DNA of 64,000 nucleotides, taken from NCBI GenBank assembly GCA_021782365.1, contig JAJXVB010000002.1, positions 177,306 to 241,305 on the forward strand, read 5' to 3'. The notes beneath the pieces are model-generated. The model had not been told where the DNA came from. It made no database searches and saw only the letters and a program-made list of their open reading frames with translations. Position numbers and translations under genes: made by a program. The DNA comes from Pseudomonadota bacterium. GTDB taxonomy: Bacteria > Pseudomonadota > Gammaproteobacteria > Burkholderiales > Gallionellaceae. Shown piece after piece: positions 19,600 to 29,835 of this stretch. Position 1 is the stretch's first letter; the number at the start of each line of letters is the position of its first letter.

Positions 19600-19635
19600 T
19601 TTTTAATACGGCATTTAAATTTTAAGGAGAGCAAT

Positions 19636-21759
19636 ATGTTTGGAAATAGCAGGATGCTTGAGTCACAGATCAACGATGCGATTGCGATCATAGAAAAGAT
19701 ATCGGACAGCAATTTGTCCGCGATGATCGAAGGATCCGATCCCTTGAGCAAGGCCTTGCGCAATCTGCAGAGCAAACTGGCTGCCAGTTTTTCCGAACTC
19801 AGACGCGAAGTGGACGAATGCAAAAAACAGAATTCCGCCATGTCCCGTTTGAAGTCTGCGCTGGACAATGTCTCGACGAATGTGATGATCGCCGACAACG
19901 ATTTCAACATCGTCTATATGAACAGGACAGTCCGGGAAATGCTCTCTGCTGCAGAGTCGGACATCAGGAAGGAATTGCCAGGATTCAATGTCGCGGCGCT
20001 TATCGGCACCAACATCGACAGCTTCCACAAGAATCCGTTGCATCAGCGCAGCATGCTGAGCAACTTCACTTCGACTCACAGGGCATCCATCAAAATCGGC
20101 GGAAGAACCTTCTCGCTGATTGCGAATCCTGTGATCGATGACAAGGGGCAGAGGCTAGGAGCAGTCGTCGAATGGAAGGACAACACGGCTCAAGTGGCTG
20201 CGGAAATCGAAGCCAAACAAAAACAGGACGAGATGACGCTCATCAAGGATGCGCTAGACAATGTTTCATCCAACGTGATGATTGCCAATGCAAATCGCAA
20301 CATCGTTTTCATGAACAAGTCGATACTCGCGATGCTATCCAATGCGGAAAGCGACATCAGGCGCGCCTTGCCCAATTTCAACGTGTCAAGGCTCCAGGGG
20401 GCAAACATAGACCAGTTCCACAAGAACCCCGCGCATCAGTCGCAGATGCTGGCGAACTTTTCATCCACTCATACCGCGCAGATTGTGGTCGCGGGCAGGA
20501 CATTCCGCCTGATCGCCAACCCGATCATCAACGATAAGGGGGAACGCCTGGGCAGCGTGGTCGAGTGGGCCGATCGCACGATTGAAGTGGCAACCGAGCA
20601 GGAAGTCGCGAACATCGTCGAGAGCGCTGCCATGGGCGACTTCACGGTGCGCATGAATCTGCAAGGTAAGTCGGGCTTTTTCCTGCAACTGGGAGAGGCG
20701 ATCAACAAACTTTTGCAAACCAGCGAAGTCGGCTTGAATGAGGTGGTGCGCGTGCTGGGTGCATTGGCTGAGGGCGATCTTACAGAGAACATCACCAACG
20801 AATACTTCGGCACCTTTGGCAGGCTCAAGGATGATTCCAACCGGACGATAGAAAAGCTCAAGGAAATTGTAGGGCAGATCAAGGATGCCACCGACACCAT
20901 CAATACGGCAGCCCGCGAAATCGCCGCCGGCAATTCTGATCTGTCTCAGCGCACCGAGGAACAGGCGTCTTCTCTTGAGGAGACGGCCAGCAGCATGGAA
21001 GAGCTGACTTCCACCGTGAAGCAAAATGCGGAGAACGCCAAGCAGGCCAACCAGCTTGCGATCGGCGCATCCGACGTGGCAGGCAAGGGAGGCGCTGTGG
21101 TGAATCAGGTTGTAGTGACGATGGATTCGATCAACGAATCTTCGCGCAAGATTGTGGACATCATATCGGTGATCGATGGCATCGCATTCCAGACCAACAT
21201 CTTGGCACTCAACGCCGCGGTGGAAGCGGCCAGAGCGGGTGAACAGGGCCGTGGCTTTGCGGTGGTGGCAGGCGAGGTGAGAAATCTCGCGCAGCGCTCC
21301 GCAGCGGCCGCCAAGGAGATCAAGACCCTGATCGGCGATTCGGTGGAGAAAGTGCAGGGTGGCAGCAAACTTGTGGCACAGGCAGGCCAGACGATGGAGG
21401 AGATCGTAACTTCCATTCGCCGTGTGACCGACATCATGTCTGAGATCACCGCGGCTTCGGTTGAACAGAGTGCAGGCATAGAGCAGGTGAATCTTGCGAT
21501 CACGCAGATGGACGAAGTCACCCAGCAGAATGCAGCGCTGGTTGAAGAGGCTGCCGCTGCTGCCGAATCCCTGGAAGAACAGGCGCATAATCTGTCAACA
21601 TCGGTTGCGACGTTCAAGCTTGATGTGAACGTGAAGGCACAAGCTGCGCGGAAAATTGCTGCGCCGGTTTCTAAAGCGCCAGCTCATAAGGCACCAGTGA
21701 AGAAGATATCTGCAAGGTCTCAACCCAAGTCGGCTGATGGGGATTGGGAAGAGTTCTAA
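19636..21759 (+). CDS. soluble double-PAS chemoreceptor with CheR/CheB-binding C-terminal pentapeptide
   Basis: This 707-residue receptor has no evident membrane helix. Two tandem PAS domains (each starting [16 protein letters not shown] or [16 protein letters not shown] and ending in VVEWKD or VVEWAD) occupy about 75-315 and are internal duplicates. HAMP-like helices follow ([28 protein letters not shown]), then a full-length signalling hairpin ([39 protein letters not shown]). A proline/alanine/lysine linker leads to the terminal DWEEF, a NWETF-like tether for CheR and CheB. It is likely to sense an internal redox or energy cue via PAS, but no cofactor can be read off. cheR follows immediately. 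Confidence 0.93.
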   Translation: MFGNSRMLESQINDAIAIIEKISDSNLSAMIEGSDPLSKALRNLQSKLAASFSELRREVDECKKQNSAMSRLKSALDNVSTNVMIADNDFNIVYMNRTVREMLSAAESDIRKELPGFNVAALIGTNIDSFHKNPLHQRSMLSNFTSTHRASIKIGGRTFSLIANPVIDDKGQRLGAVVEWKDNTAQVAAEIEAKQKQDEMTLIKDALDNVSSNVMIANANRNIVFMNKSILAMLSNAESDIRRALPNFNVSRLQGANIDQFHKNPAHQSQMLANFSSTHTAQIVVAGRTFRLIANPIINDKGERLGSVVEWADRTIEVATEQEVANIVESAAMGDFTVRMNLQGKSGFFLQLGEAINKLLQTSEVGLNEVVRVLGALAEGDLTENITNEYFGTFGRLKDDSNRTIEKLKEIVGQIKDATDTINTAAREIAAGNSDLSQRTEEQASSLEETASSMEELTSTVKQNAENAKQANQLAIGASDVAGKGGAVVNQVVVTMDSINESSRKIVDIISVIDGIAFQTNILALNAAVEAARAGEQGRGFAVVAGEVRNLAQRSAAAAKEIKTLIGDSVEKVQGGSKLVAQAGQTMEEIVTSIRRVTDIMSEITAASVEQSAGIEQVNLAITQMDEVTQQNAALVEEAAAAAESLEEQAHNLSTSVATFKLDVNVKAQAARKIAAPVSKAPAHKAPVKKISARSQPKSADGDWEEF

Positions 21760-21784
21760 GGGCGATTCGCGATATAGATGGAAA

Positions 21785-22651
21785 ATGACGGACTTCAACC
21801 TTAAATCCACTGCTGGGCGAGACCGCGAATTCGTGTTCACGGCGAAGGATTTTCAGCGGGTACGGAAATTGATCTACGATCATGCCGGCATTTCGCTAAA
21901 CGATTCCAAGCAGGACATGGTATACAGCCGCCTGGCTCGGCGCCTGAGGGCAACCCGGATCGATAATTTCAACGATTATCTGGCCTTGCTCGAGAGCAAC
22001 AACAAGGCGGAATGGGAGGCTTTCGCAAATTCGCTGACCACCAATCTGACTTCATTCTTTCGCGAACCCCATCACTTCCCTCTGCTGGCTGACCATGTTC
22101 TAAAACAAAAAGGGAAGCAACGCATCTCGCTTTGGTGTTCGGCATCGTCAACCGGCGAGGAGCCTTATTCGATGGCGATGACCATGGTCGATGCCTTCGG
22201 CAGTTTCACGCCCCCCGTGACGATACTTGCGACTGACCTGGATACTAACGTGCTGGCCAAGGCAGAAGAAGGCGTCTATCCGATGGAGCGAGTCGAGAAG
22301 CTCTCTCAAGATGTGATCAAGCGCTTCTTTCTGAAGGGGTCCGGTTCTCAGGCCGGCTTTGTACGGGTAAGGCCAGAATTGCGCGCGATGATCACATTCA
22401 GGCGGGTGAACCTGCTCGATCAGGAGTGGCCGGTGCGCGGACCGCTGGATGCGATATTCTGCCGCAATGTGATGATCTACTTCGACAAGGAGACGCAGCT
22501 CAGGATATTGCAGCGCTTCGCACCCTTGCTGCAGTCGGATGGATTGCTGTTTGCCGGCCATTCTGAAAGCTTTCATCATGCCGCCCATTTATTCAGGCTG
22601 CGCGGGAAAACGGTATATGAACTCGCAAAAGCGCATCATGGGCCTCGATAA
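21785..22651 (+). CDS. cheR: chemoreceptor glutamate methyltransferase CheR
   Basis: This 288-residue SAM-dependent enzyme methylates receptor glutamates. It has an N-terminal helical domain (FTAKDFQRVRKLIYDHAGISL) and the SAM motif SLWCSASSTGEEPYSMAM, then ATDLDTNVLAKAEEGVYP and DAIFCRNVMIYFD. All are classical for CheR. The ATG at 21785 is preferred to one at 21737, which lies inside the preceding receptor gene. The placement directly behind the receptor bearing a DWEEF tether fits tether-assisted methylation. Confidence 0.96.
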   Translation: MTDFNLKSTAGRDREFVFTAKDFQRVRKLIYDHAGISLNDSKQDMVYSRLARRLRATRIDNFNDYLALLESNNKAEWEAFANSLTTNLTSFFREPHHFPLLADHVLKQKGKQRISLWCSASSTGEEPYSMAMTMVDAFGSFTPPVTILATDLDTNVLAKAEEGVYPMERVEKLSQDVIKRFFLKGSGSQAGFVRVRPELRAMITFRRVNLLDQEWPVRGPLDAIFCRNVMIYFDKETQLRILQRFAPLLQSDGLLFAGHSESFHHAAHLFRLRGKTVYELAKAHHGPR

Positions 22652-22668
22652 ATTCAAGGCAGTTTCCC

Positions 22669-23283
22669 GTGGCTGACCACAGTTTTGAAGAGCTGCTGGC
22701 GCCCAATCTTTATTTTGATTCAGAGCATGGAATCGATGCGGCCAAGATATTGCCCGGAGAATATTATGTGACGTCTCGCGACATGGTGCTGGTGACGGTT
22801 CTCGGCTCCTGCGTGTGCGCCTGCATACGCGATACGATGAGCGGAATCGGAGGCATGAATCATTTCATGCTGCCCGATAGCGGGCGGGATCAGAACAACC
22901 CGCTTGGCAATTCTGCACGTTATGGCACCTATGCGATGGAGATACTCATCAATCAACTTTTGAAGCTGGGCGCCAAGCGCAGCAATCTTGAGGCCAAGGT
23001 GTTCGGAGGGGGCGCCGTGTTGCGCGGATTCACGGTGTCCAATGTGGGGGAACGCAATGCAAAGTTCGTGCTGGATTTCCTGAAGGCGGAAAATATCCGC
23101 ATAGCAGCGCAGGATCTGCTCGATATTTATCCGAGAAAGGTATACTTTTTTCCGGGTAGCGGAAGGGTGCGCGTGAAAAAGCTCAAGCAGGTCCACAACG
23201 ATACGATCATCAGCCGCGAGAATGAATACAGCTCGCGCCTGCGCTATTCGGATCTTGAGGGCGATGTAGAGCTGTTTGTTTGA
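22669..23283 (+). CDS. cheD: chemoreceptor glutamine deamidase CheD
   Basis: This 204-residue protein is the CheD deamidase, which converts receptor glutamines to glutamates and can interact with other Che proteins. The catalytic cysteine and histidine are visible in [27 protein letters not shown], followed by [34 protein letters not shown]. It starts at GTG 22669, the only suitable start (MADHSFEEL). Its stop overlaps the start region of cheB, consistent with cheR-cheD-cheB translation as a unit. Confidence 0.95.
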   Translation: MADHSFEELLAPNLYFDSEHGIDAAKILPGEYYVTSRDMVLVTVLGSCVCACIRDTMSGIGGMNHFMLPDSGRDQNNPLGNSARYGTYAMEILINQLLKLGAKRSNLEAKVFGGGAVLRGFTVSNVGERNAKFVLDFLKAENIRIAAQDLLDIYPRKVYFFPGSGRVRVKKLKQVHNDTIISRENEYSSRLRYSDLEGDVELFV

Positions 23284-23306
23284 GGACAGACTGGATACGT
23301 GACGTC

Positions 23307-24395
23307 ATGGAAAATCGCAAGATCAGGGTGTTGGTGGTCGATGATTCAGCGCTGATACGCAGCGTGATGAAGGAATTGATCAACCGCGAAGCGGACATGG
23401 AATGCGTGGGTGCCGCGCCCGATCCGCTGGTCGCGCGCGAGATGATCAAGTCCTTGAATCCGGACGTGCTGACGCTGGATGTGGAAATGCCCAGGATGGA
23501 TGGTCTGGACTTTCTGGAAAAGCTGATGCGGCTTAGGCCCATGCCGGTGGTGATGGTCTCCACGCTGACAGAACACGGTTCCGACATCACTTTTCGTGCG
23601 CTCGCCTTGGGGGCGGTGGATTTCGTCTCAAAACCCAAGATCGACATCATGCGCGGCATGGAAGAATATGCGGGCGAGATCATCGACAAGATACGCACGG
23701 CTGCACAGGCGAAGGTGCGCAGGGCAGCCTCTCCTTCGCCGAACTCGGAAAGGCTGAGCGCTGATGCGATCCTGCCTAGCGTTTCAGGGAAATTTTCATC
23801 CACAGAAAAGCTGATCATCATCGGCGCATCGACAGGTGGGACCGAAGCGATCAAGGAGGTGCTGACGCATTTCCCCGCCGATGTGCCAGGCATACTGGTG
23901 ACCCAGCACATGCCGGAGGCGTTCACCAAGTCGTTTGCGGACAGGCTCAACAATCTGTGTAAGATTTCGGTCAAGGAGGCGGAGCACAACGAACGGATAT
24001 TGCCGGGACACGCCTACATCGCGCCTGGCCACTCCCATCTATTGTTGAAACGCAGCGGTGCAAACTACATGACGGAGCTGAGCCAGGGGCCGCCTGTGAA
24101 CCGGCACCGCCCTTCGGTAGATGTGCTCTTCCGTTCTGCAGCCAATGTGGCCGGTGCGAATGCGCTTGGGATCATACTCACCGGCATGGGCAAGGACGGC
24201 GCACAGGGAATGCTCGAGATGAGACAGGCAGGATCCCATACGATCGCACAGGACGAGGCAAGCTGCGTGGTTTTCGGCATGCCCAGGGAAGCAATCGCGC
24301 TAGGGGGCGCCTCTGAGGTCGTTCCGTTGCAGGGCATTGCCCGCCATACGCTGGATTATCTTGCAAGGCATGGCAGTAAATCCAATCGGGTCTGA
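23307..24395 (+). CDS. cheB: chemoreceptor methylesterase CheB
   Basis: This 362-residue response regulator removes methyl groups from receptors. The receiver domain ([20 protein letters not shown]; phospho-acceptor in [14 protein letters not shown]) is joined to the esterase domain with catalytic Ser in [11 protein letters not shown], His in [18 protein letters not shown] and Asp in [13 protein letters not shown]. The ATG at 23307 ([11 protein letters not shown]) is preferred to a TTG at 23280 that overlaps cheD. It closes the adaptation cassette cheR-cheD-cheB. Confidence 0.96.
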   Translation: MENRKIRVLVVDDSALIRSVMKELINREADMECVGAAPDPLVAREMIKSLNPDVLTLDVEMPRMDGLDFLEKLMRLRPMPVVMVSTLTEHGSDITFRALALGAVDFVSKPKIDIMRGMEEYAGEIIDKIRTAAQAKVRRAASPSPNSERLSADAILPSVSGKFSSTEKLIIIGASTGGTEAIKEVLTHFPADVPGILVTQHMPEAFTKSFADRLNNLCKISVKEAEHNERILPGHAYIAPGHSHLLLKRSGANYMTELSQGPPVNRHRPSVDVLFRSAANVAGANALGIILTGMGKDGAQGMLEMRQAGSHTIAQDEASCVVFGMPREAIALGGASEVVPLQGIARHTLDYLARHGSKSNRV

Positions 24396-24416
24396 ATTTA
24401 TAGTGAAAGGAACAAG

Positions 24417-24722
24417 ATGGCCATCAAAACAGATATTCGTGAAGATATAGCGCGCATTTCCATTTCGGGACGCTTCGATTTTCTGGTACATCGTGATTTC
24501 AAGAACGCCTATGCGCCATCCCTTGAGAACCCGGTGATAAGCGAATTCGAGCTTGAGTTGAGCCAGGTTGATTATCTGGACAGTTCGGCGCTTGGCATGA
24601 TGATGCTGCTGCGCGAGCGCGCGCAGTCAGCGGGAAAGACGGTCATGCTGGTCAGGCCCAATCCTGCGATCGTGCAGATACTCGATATCGCCAATTTCAA
24701 CAAGCTGTTCAAGATACTTTAG
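24417..24722 (+). CDS. STAS-domain anti-sigma factor antagonist (HsbA-like)
   Basis: This 101-residue single STAS domain has the phosphorylatable serine pair in VDYLDSSALGMMMLLRERA. Such proteins bind an anti-sigma factor or switch kinase when unphosphorylated. The next gene, 11 bp downstream, encodes a receiver-phosphatase-kinase protein able to phosphorylate and dephosphorylate it. In Pseudomonas aeruginosa the same gene pair (hsbR-hsbA) lies next to flagellar genes and HsbA binds FlgM. The pair here sits in the motility locus with flgM in the same window, so an HsbA-like role is a reasonable inference. Confidence 0.85.
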   Translation: MAIKTDIREDIARISISGRFDFLVHRDFKNAYAPSLENPVISEFELELSQVDYLDSSALGMMMLLRERAQSAGKTVMLVRPNPAIVQILDIANFNKLFKIL

Positions 24723-24733
24723 GTCTTGGCTTG

Positions 24734-26461
24734 ATGAGCATGGAAAGCATGCGGTCGCTCAACGTGCTGGTCGTGGACGATGCGCCCGCTAACCGCAAGC
24801 TCATGTCGGTGATGCTGCAAAAGATGGGCTATCGCGTGACGCTGGCCGAGGATGGTATGCAGGCTTTGGCGATATGCGAGCAGGGCAGGCCTGACATGGT
24901 GCTGATGGATGTACAGATGCCGGTGATGAATGGCATCGAGACCGTGCGCGAGATAAGGAGGCGCTATTCATCCTGGTTTCCCATCCTATTTCTTTCCGCA
25001 CAGACAGCCAGTCAGGAAGTCGTCGAAGGGCTGCGCGCAGGAGGGGATGATTATCTCTTCAAGCCGGTTCAGTTTGAAGTCCTTAAGGCGAAGATGCACA
25101 ACTTCGATGTGCGTCTCGAGCAAACCAATCGTCTTCTTGATTACAAGGAGCGCATAGAAGAAGAGGCCGCTGCCGCGCGCACTTTCATCGAACAGTTCAC
25201 TGCACTCGGCAAGATCAGCGATCCTTGCGTGCGCTTTTTGCTTAAACCTGCCGAGCATTTCAGCGGCGACCTGATCGCGTTTGCCAGAGGACCGGATGGC
25301 TCGCTGAATGCGTTGCTGGCAGACAGCGCGGGACATGGCCTGACGGCGGCCTTGGCGGTGATTCCGATCACGCATCCCTTTTACCAGATGACCGCAAAGG
25401 GTTTTGATATTGTCTCCATCCTGAATGAGCTCAATGCAAGGGTGCGCGACTATCTGCCTTTGCCACGCTTCGTCGCAGCAGCCTTGTTGTCCATCAATCC
25501 TGTGGCCGGGATCGTCCAGGTGTGGAACGGAGGATTGCCTCCAGTTCTGGTGATGAGCGAGGACGGAAAAAGTATCCTGCACAGCTTCAAATCCAGGCAA
25601 TTGCCATTGGGAGTCTTGAACAACACCGAGTTTGACCCATCTGTTGAATATTACAATCTGGCTGATCAACATGGACAAGTGCTGATGTGCACGGATGGTG
25701 CGACAGAAATCAGGAGCGCAGATGGTCAGATGCTGGGGCAGAATGGCCTCTTGCAGTTTGCAATGCAAGCCAAGCCCGAAAGCCTGTTTGACGGGGTGGC
25801 GAAAACGATAGAGAGCCTGCTCGCAACCACCCAACCTATCGATGACATCGCCTTGATCTCGATCAGCTGTCCTGCAGTCATCATGCTGGATCCTAAATCG
25901 GAAAGACTGGCGGATCATCAAACGGCTTCCTCTGTCCTGCGCGAATTGCTTGTCCCGGTCTGGGATTTCTCGCTGTTGCTGAAGGCGCAGCAATTGAAGC
26001 GCCTGGATGTGGTTCCATTTCTGCTGGGCATCGTGAGGCAGATAGAAGACGGGCAGGCGGACAGCAGGCTGTTTCTGGTTCTCTCCGAATTGTTCAACAA
26101 TGCGCTCGATCACGGTGTGCTCAAGCTCGATTCAGCGCTCAAGAATCAGCCGGACGGAATGGAGCTTTATTTTATTGAACGCGCAAGAAAACTTGCCGAA
26201 CTCCATGATGGACAGATTTCGCTTAAAATCGAGAAGCTGAAGGGTAACTCCAGTGCCTTTTTCAGAGTCTCGCTCAGCGACAGCGGGGATGGATTCGATT
26301 TTGCGAGCGTGCTGCATTGCGATCTGTCAACCAATCAACAAAGACACGGCCGCGGCATCGCTTTACTTCTCAACATGTGTGACAGCCTGGAATACTTGGG
26401 AAATGGTTCGCAAGCGGTTGCCTATCTGGATATGCATGAAGAACCAAAAATTAAATCCTGA
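24734..26461 (+). CDS. response regulator with PP2C phosphatase and HATPase (HsbR-like)
   Basis: This protein of about 575 residues has three domains. An N-terminal receiver (1-125; VVDDAPANRKLMSVML, VLMDVQMPVMNG) is followed by a PP2C/SpoIIE-type serine phosphatase (about 160-385; LLADSAGHGLTAALAVIPI, LMCTDGATEIR, IDDIALISI). An anti-sigma-type HATPase kinase domain lies at 440-570 (LSELFNNALDHGV, DSGDGFDF, RHGRGIALLLNM). The same protein could therefore both phosphorylate and dephosphorylate its STAS partner under receiver control. The exact start (24734 ATG, 24740 ATG or 24731 TTG) is uncertain. It ends the chemotaxis run, 150 bp before flhB. Confidence 0.9.
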   Translation: MSMESMRSLNVLVVDDAPANRKLMSVMLQKMGYRVTLAEDGMQALAICEQGRPDMVLMDVQMPVMNGIETVREIRRRYSSWFPILFLSAQTASQEVVEGLRAGGDDYLFKPVQFEVLKAKMHNFDVRLEQTNRLLDYKERIEEEAAAARTFIEQFTALGKISDPCVRFLLKPAEHFSGDLIAFARGPDGSLNALLADSAGHGLTAALAVIPITHPFYQMTAKGFDIVSILNELNARVRDYLPLPRFVAAALLSINPVAGIVQVWNGGLPPVLVMSEDGKSILHSFKSRQLPLGVLNNTEFDPSVEYYNLADQHGQVLMCTDGATEIRSADGQMLGQNGLLQFAMQAKPESLFDGVAKTIESLLATTQPIDDIALISISCPAVIMLDPKSERLADHQTASSVLRELLVPVWDFSLLLKAQQLKRLDVVPFLLGIVRQIEDGQADSRLFLVLSELFNNALDHGVLKLDSALKNQPDGMELYFIERARKLAELHDGQISLKIEKLKGNSSAFFRVSLSDSGDGFDFASVLHCDLSTNQQRHGRGIALLLNMCDSLEYLGNGSQAVAYLDMHEEPKIKS

Positions 26462-26611
26462 TCTGGAAATGCCAATTTTCTGACCAGAAACCTTCCAGGA
26501 ATTTCCTTGCCTAATCCCCGAATGTTCTGAGTAGCCAGAAAAATCCCCCGTTATTCGCGGGATTGAAGGACGCGCTTTTGCGTATAGTCCGTCTTATCGG
26601 CGGAGCTCATC
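26462..26611. promoter_or_regulatory. flhB upstream region with inverted repeat and possible -10
   Basis: AATCCC (26542-26547) and GGGATT (26559-26564) flank an inner CCG-TTATT-CGC segment, forming an imperfect inverted repeat. A -10-like TATAGT lies at 26583-26588, 23 bp before the flhB start, without a matching -35. That would fit an activator-dependent (FlhDC class II) promoter with the inverted repeat as the operator, but the binding site is not proven. No gene is seen here. Confidence 0.3.
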
Positions 26612-27754
26612 ATGGCAGAAGAAAGCGATCTAGAAAAATCAGAACAGCCTTCGCAACGGCGACTTGACCAAGCGAGAGAAAAGGGTCAGGTTGCGCGTTC
26701 CCATGAGCTATCCACATTTTCACTCCTGCTAGCAGGCGGCGCTTCCCTCTGGTTCATGGGAGGGCATCTCAACGCCCAGATGGTGCAACTGCTGCAAGAT
26801 GGCATGACGATCAGCCGCGATCTGGTTTTCAAGCCTGAGCTATTGATTCCGCATCTTTATGATTTGTCATTGCGCATGTTGATCATATTCTCGCCCGTTT
26901 TGGCCCTGATGCTCCTGACGGCGCTGGTTTCCCCGCTGTTTTTGAATGGCTGGCTTTTCAGCACGGAAGCGCTCATTCCCCAGTTTTCACGCATGAATCC
27001 TGTCAATGGTATCGGGCGCATGTTTTCCATAAACGTGCTGATCGAACTCGCCAAGGCATTCGGCAAGGCGATCGTGGTGGGCGGCGTTGCGGCATGGGTG
27101 ATGTGGCGGCATCTGGGAGATGCGCTGCAGCTGGCAACCTTGTCCATCTCATCTGCGATTGCCGAGATGGGATATCTCGTGGGAGGAAGTTTTCTCGCGA
27201 TAGTGGGCGGCATGGTGCTGATCGTCGCGATCGATGTGCCATTCCAGCTTTATTCGCACAACAAGAAGATGATGATGACCAAGGAAGAGGTGCGTCAGGA
27301 GCACAAGGAAACCGAGGGAAATCCGCAGATCAAGGGACGCATACGCAGCATGCAGCGCGAGATGGCAAGGCGCCGCATGATGGCGGAAATCCCGACTGCG
27401 GACGTGGTGGTGACCAACCCGACGCACTATTCCGTCGCGCTCAAATACAGCGAGAAAGGCATGCGCGCGCCGATCGTGGTCGCAAAAGGCTCCGATCTGC
27501 TCGCCCAGCGCATACGCGAGATTGCGCAGGAAAATCACGTGCCGATACTCGAGGCGCCACCATTGGCTCGCGCTCTGCACAAGCACACCGAGGTCGGCGA
27601 ATCCATCCCGGAGGCGCTGTATACCGCAGTCGCCGAAGTACTCGCTTATGTATATCAGTTGAAGCGCTATCAGGATGAAGGAGGGGCGCGCCCCATGGAG
27701 CCCAGCGGCCTGCCCGTGCCTTCCGAACTTGATCCTGCAAATGGAGCCGCATGA
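26612..27754 (+). CDS. flhB: flagellar type III export gate protein FlhB
   Basis: This 380-residue inner-membrane export protein has a hydrophilic N-terminus (EESDLEKSEQPSQRRLDQAREKGQVARSHEL), four membrane segments and a cytoplasmic autocleavage domain. The cleavage motif NPTH starts at Asn269, the E. coli position, in VVTNPTHYSVALKYSEKGMRAPIVVAKG. Cleavage switches export from hook to filament substrates. The stop overlaps the flhA start by 4 bp, so the two are translationally coupled. The gene opens the flhBAFG-fliA-motCD operon. Confidence 0.97.
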   Translation: MAEESDLEKSEQPSQRRLDQAREKGQVARSHELSTFSLLLAGGASLWFMGGHLNAQMVQLLQDGMTISRDLVFKPELLIPHLYDLSLRMLIIFSPVLALMLLTALVSPLFLNGWLFSTEALIPQFSRMNPVNGIGRMFSINVLIELAKAFGKAIVVGGVAAWVMWRHLGDALQLATLSISSAIAEMGYLVGGSFLAIVGGMVLIVAIDVPFQLYSHNKKMMMTKEEVRQEHKETEGNPQIKGRIRSMQREMARRRMMAEIPTADVVVTNPTHYSVALKYSEKGMRAPIVVAKGSDLLAQRIREIAQENHVPILEAPPLARALHKHTEVGESIPEALYTAVAEVLAYVYQLKRYQDEGGARPMEPSGLPVPSELDPANGAA

Positions 27755-29835
27755 TGGACCAGATATTGGAATTTCTGAAGAAGAACTCGAGCCTGCGCGG
27801 ACTGGCAGGCCCCGTGCTGATCGTGATGATACTCGCGATGATGGTTCTGCCATTGCCGCCCATGTTGCTGGACATCCTGTTCACTTTCAACATCTCGGTA
27901 GCCGTGATGGTCTTGCTCATCAGCATGAACACCAACAAGGCGCTGGATTTTCTTTCCTTTCCGACCATACTCCTGATCACCACCTTGCTGCGCCTGTCTC
28001 TGAACGTGGCTTCGACCAGGGTCGTTCTGCTGCAAGGCCACACGGGGCCTGATGCGGCAGGCAGGGTGATCGACTCTTTCGGGCACTTTCTAGTCGGCGG
28101 CAATTACGCAGTGGGCATCGTGGTGTTCGCGATACTGGTGGTGATCAACTTCATGGTGATCACCAAGGGTGCGGGGAGAATTGCGGAAGTGGGCGCGCGC
28201 TTTACCCTGGATGCGATGCCCGGCAAGCAGATGGCAATCGATGCGGATCTCAATGCGGGGCTGATCGGCGAGGACGTCGCAAGACAGAGGCGGGCCGAGA
28301 TCGGCCAGGAGGCGGATTTCTACGGTGCGATGGACGGTGCTTCCAAATTCGTTCGAGGCGATGCGGTCGCAGGCATTTTGATCATGTTCATCAACCTGAT
28401 CGGCGGGTTGGTCGTCGGCGTGCTGCAGCACAACATGGACATCGCAACGGCTGCCAAGAATTACACGCTGCTGGCGATTGGCGACGGGCTGGTGGCGCAG
28501 ATTCCGGCGCTGGTGATTTCCACGGCTGCGGGTGTCGTGGTGAGCCGTGTTTCCACCGAGCAGAACATCGGCGAGCAGATGGTCGGGCAGCTTTTCAAGC
28601 ATCCTCAGATCATCATGCTGACGGCCGCCATCGTCGGCATGCTGGGCATCATACCCGGCATGCCGCATTTTCCGTTCCTCTTGCTCTCATTCGGGATGAT
28701 CTGGCTTGCCTATTATTTGACGAAGAGATCTGAGCTGGCGGCAATTGAGTCTCAGGCAGAAGCTCCCTCAACGCCATTGATTGCAGAGGGGGCGGATGCC
28801 AGCTGGGAAGATGTCGCACAGGTCGATGTGCTAGGGCTTGAAGTGGGATATCGTTTGATCTCGCTGGTCGACAAGGCGCAGGATGGCGATCTCTTGAGAA
28901 GGATCAAGGGGATACGCAAGAAATTCACTCAGGACATCGGATTTTTGCCGCCTCCCGTGCATATACGTGACAACCTAGAGCTGCGCCCCAATGCTTACCG
29001 TATTACGTTGAAGGGCGTCGAGATCGGCAGCGGGGATGCCTATCCTCAGCAGTTTCTGGCGATCAATCCGGGCAGTGTGACAGGCCCTCTTGCTGGCATG
29101 GAAACGCGCGATCCCGCATTCGGGCTTCCTGCAGTCTGGATAGATGCAGGATTGCGCGAACAGGCGCAGATCATGGGCTATACCGTCGTCGATCCCAGCA
29201 CAGTGGTTGCAACCCACTTGAGCAATCTGATCAATACGCGCGCAGCCGAACTGCTTGGGCGTCAGGAAGTGCAGCAACTGCTTGACCATCTGGCCAAGAC
29301 CGCACCCAAGCTCGTCGAAGATCTGGTTCCCAAGACCTTGCCGCTAGGCACGGTGCAGAAGGTGTTGCAAAATCTTCTGGACGAAGGCATGCATATCCGC
29401 GACATGCGCACCATCGTGGAAACGCTGGCCGACAACGCGCCGCGCATACCGGATGCATTCCAGCTGACTTCGCTTGTGCGCGTGGCGCTGGGTCCTGCCA
29501 TCGTGCAGCAGTTCTATCCTTCGGCGCATGAATTGCAGGTGATTGGCATGGACAAGGAGCTGGAGCATGTTCTGATGCAGGCGATGCAGGCAAGCCAGAA
29601 CGGCATAGGCATAGAGCCGGGTCTTGCCGATACCGTGCTCAACGAATCCCGCGCTGCAGTCCAGCGTCAGGAACAGATGGGGCTGCCCACGGTGATGCTG
29701 GTTCCCGCGCAGCTGCGCGATCTCTTGGCGCGCTTTTTGAAACGCGCCGTGCCGAATTTGCGGGTGATTTCGCACGATGAAGTACCGGACTTTAAGACCA
29801 TAAGGGTGACCTCTATGGTGGGAGGAAATGCATGA
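27751..29835 (+). CDS. flhA: flagellar type III export protein FlhA
   Basis: This 694-residue component of the export gate has an N-terminal membrane half with the FHIPEP-family signature around FPTILLITTLLRLSLNVASTRVVLL and FVRGDAVAGILIMFINLIGGL, up to about residue 330. The cytoplasmic domain follows (DVLGLEVGYRLISLVDKAQDGDLLRRIKGIRKK). The cytoplasmic ring of nine FlhA binds chaperone-substrate complexes. It overlaps flhB upstream and flhF downstream (29832-29835). Confidence 0.97.
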   Translation: MMDQILEFLKKNSSLRGLAGPVLIVMILAMMVLPLPPMLLDILFTFNISVAVMVLLISMNTNKALDFLSFPTILLITTLLRLSLNVASTRVVLLQGHTGPDAAGRVIDSFGHFLVGGNYAVGIVVFAILVVINFMVITKGAGRIAEVGARFTLDAMPGKQMAIDADLNAGLIGEDVARQRRAEIGQEADFYGAMDGASKFVRGDAVAGILIMFINLIGGLVVGVLQHNMDIATAAKNYTLLAIGDGLVAQIPALVISTAAGVVVSRVSTEQNIGEQMVGQLFKHPQIIMLTAAIVGMLGIIPGMPHFPFLLLSFGMIWLAYYLTKRSELAAIESQAEAPSTPLIAEGADASWEDVAQVDVLGLEVGYRLISLVDKAQDGDLLRRIKGIRKKFTQDIGFLPPPVHIRDNLELRPNAYRITLKGVEIGSGDAYPQQFLAINPGSVTGPLAGMETRDPAFGLPAVWIDAGLREQAQIMGYTVVDPSTVVATHLSNLINTRAAELLGRQEVQQLLDHLAKTAPKLVEDLVPKTLPLGTVQKVLQNLLDEGMHIRDMRTIVETLADNAPRIPDAFQLTSLVRVALGPAIVQQFYPSAHELQVIGMDKELEHVLMQAMQASQNGIGIEPGLADTVLNESRAAVQRQEQMGLPTVMLVPAQLRDLLARFLKRAVPNLRVISHDEVPDFKTIRVTSMVGGNA

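Noticed and set aside
20461..21588. 375-codon minus-strand frame over the PAS receptor
   Set aside because: Shadow frame with cysteine/histidine/arginine-rich composition and no domain.
26542..26564. FlhDC-box-like AATAACG on the minus strand upstream of flhB
   Set aside because: Only one half-site resembles the enteric consensus and the paired site is missing. Kept only as an inverted repeat.
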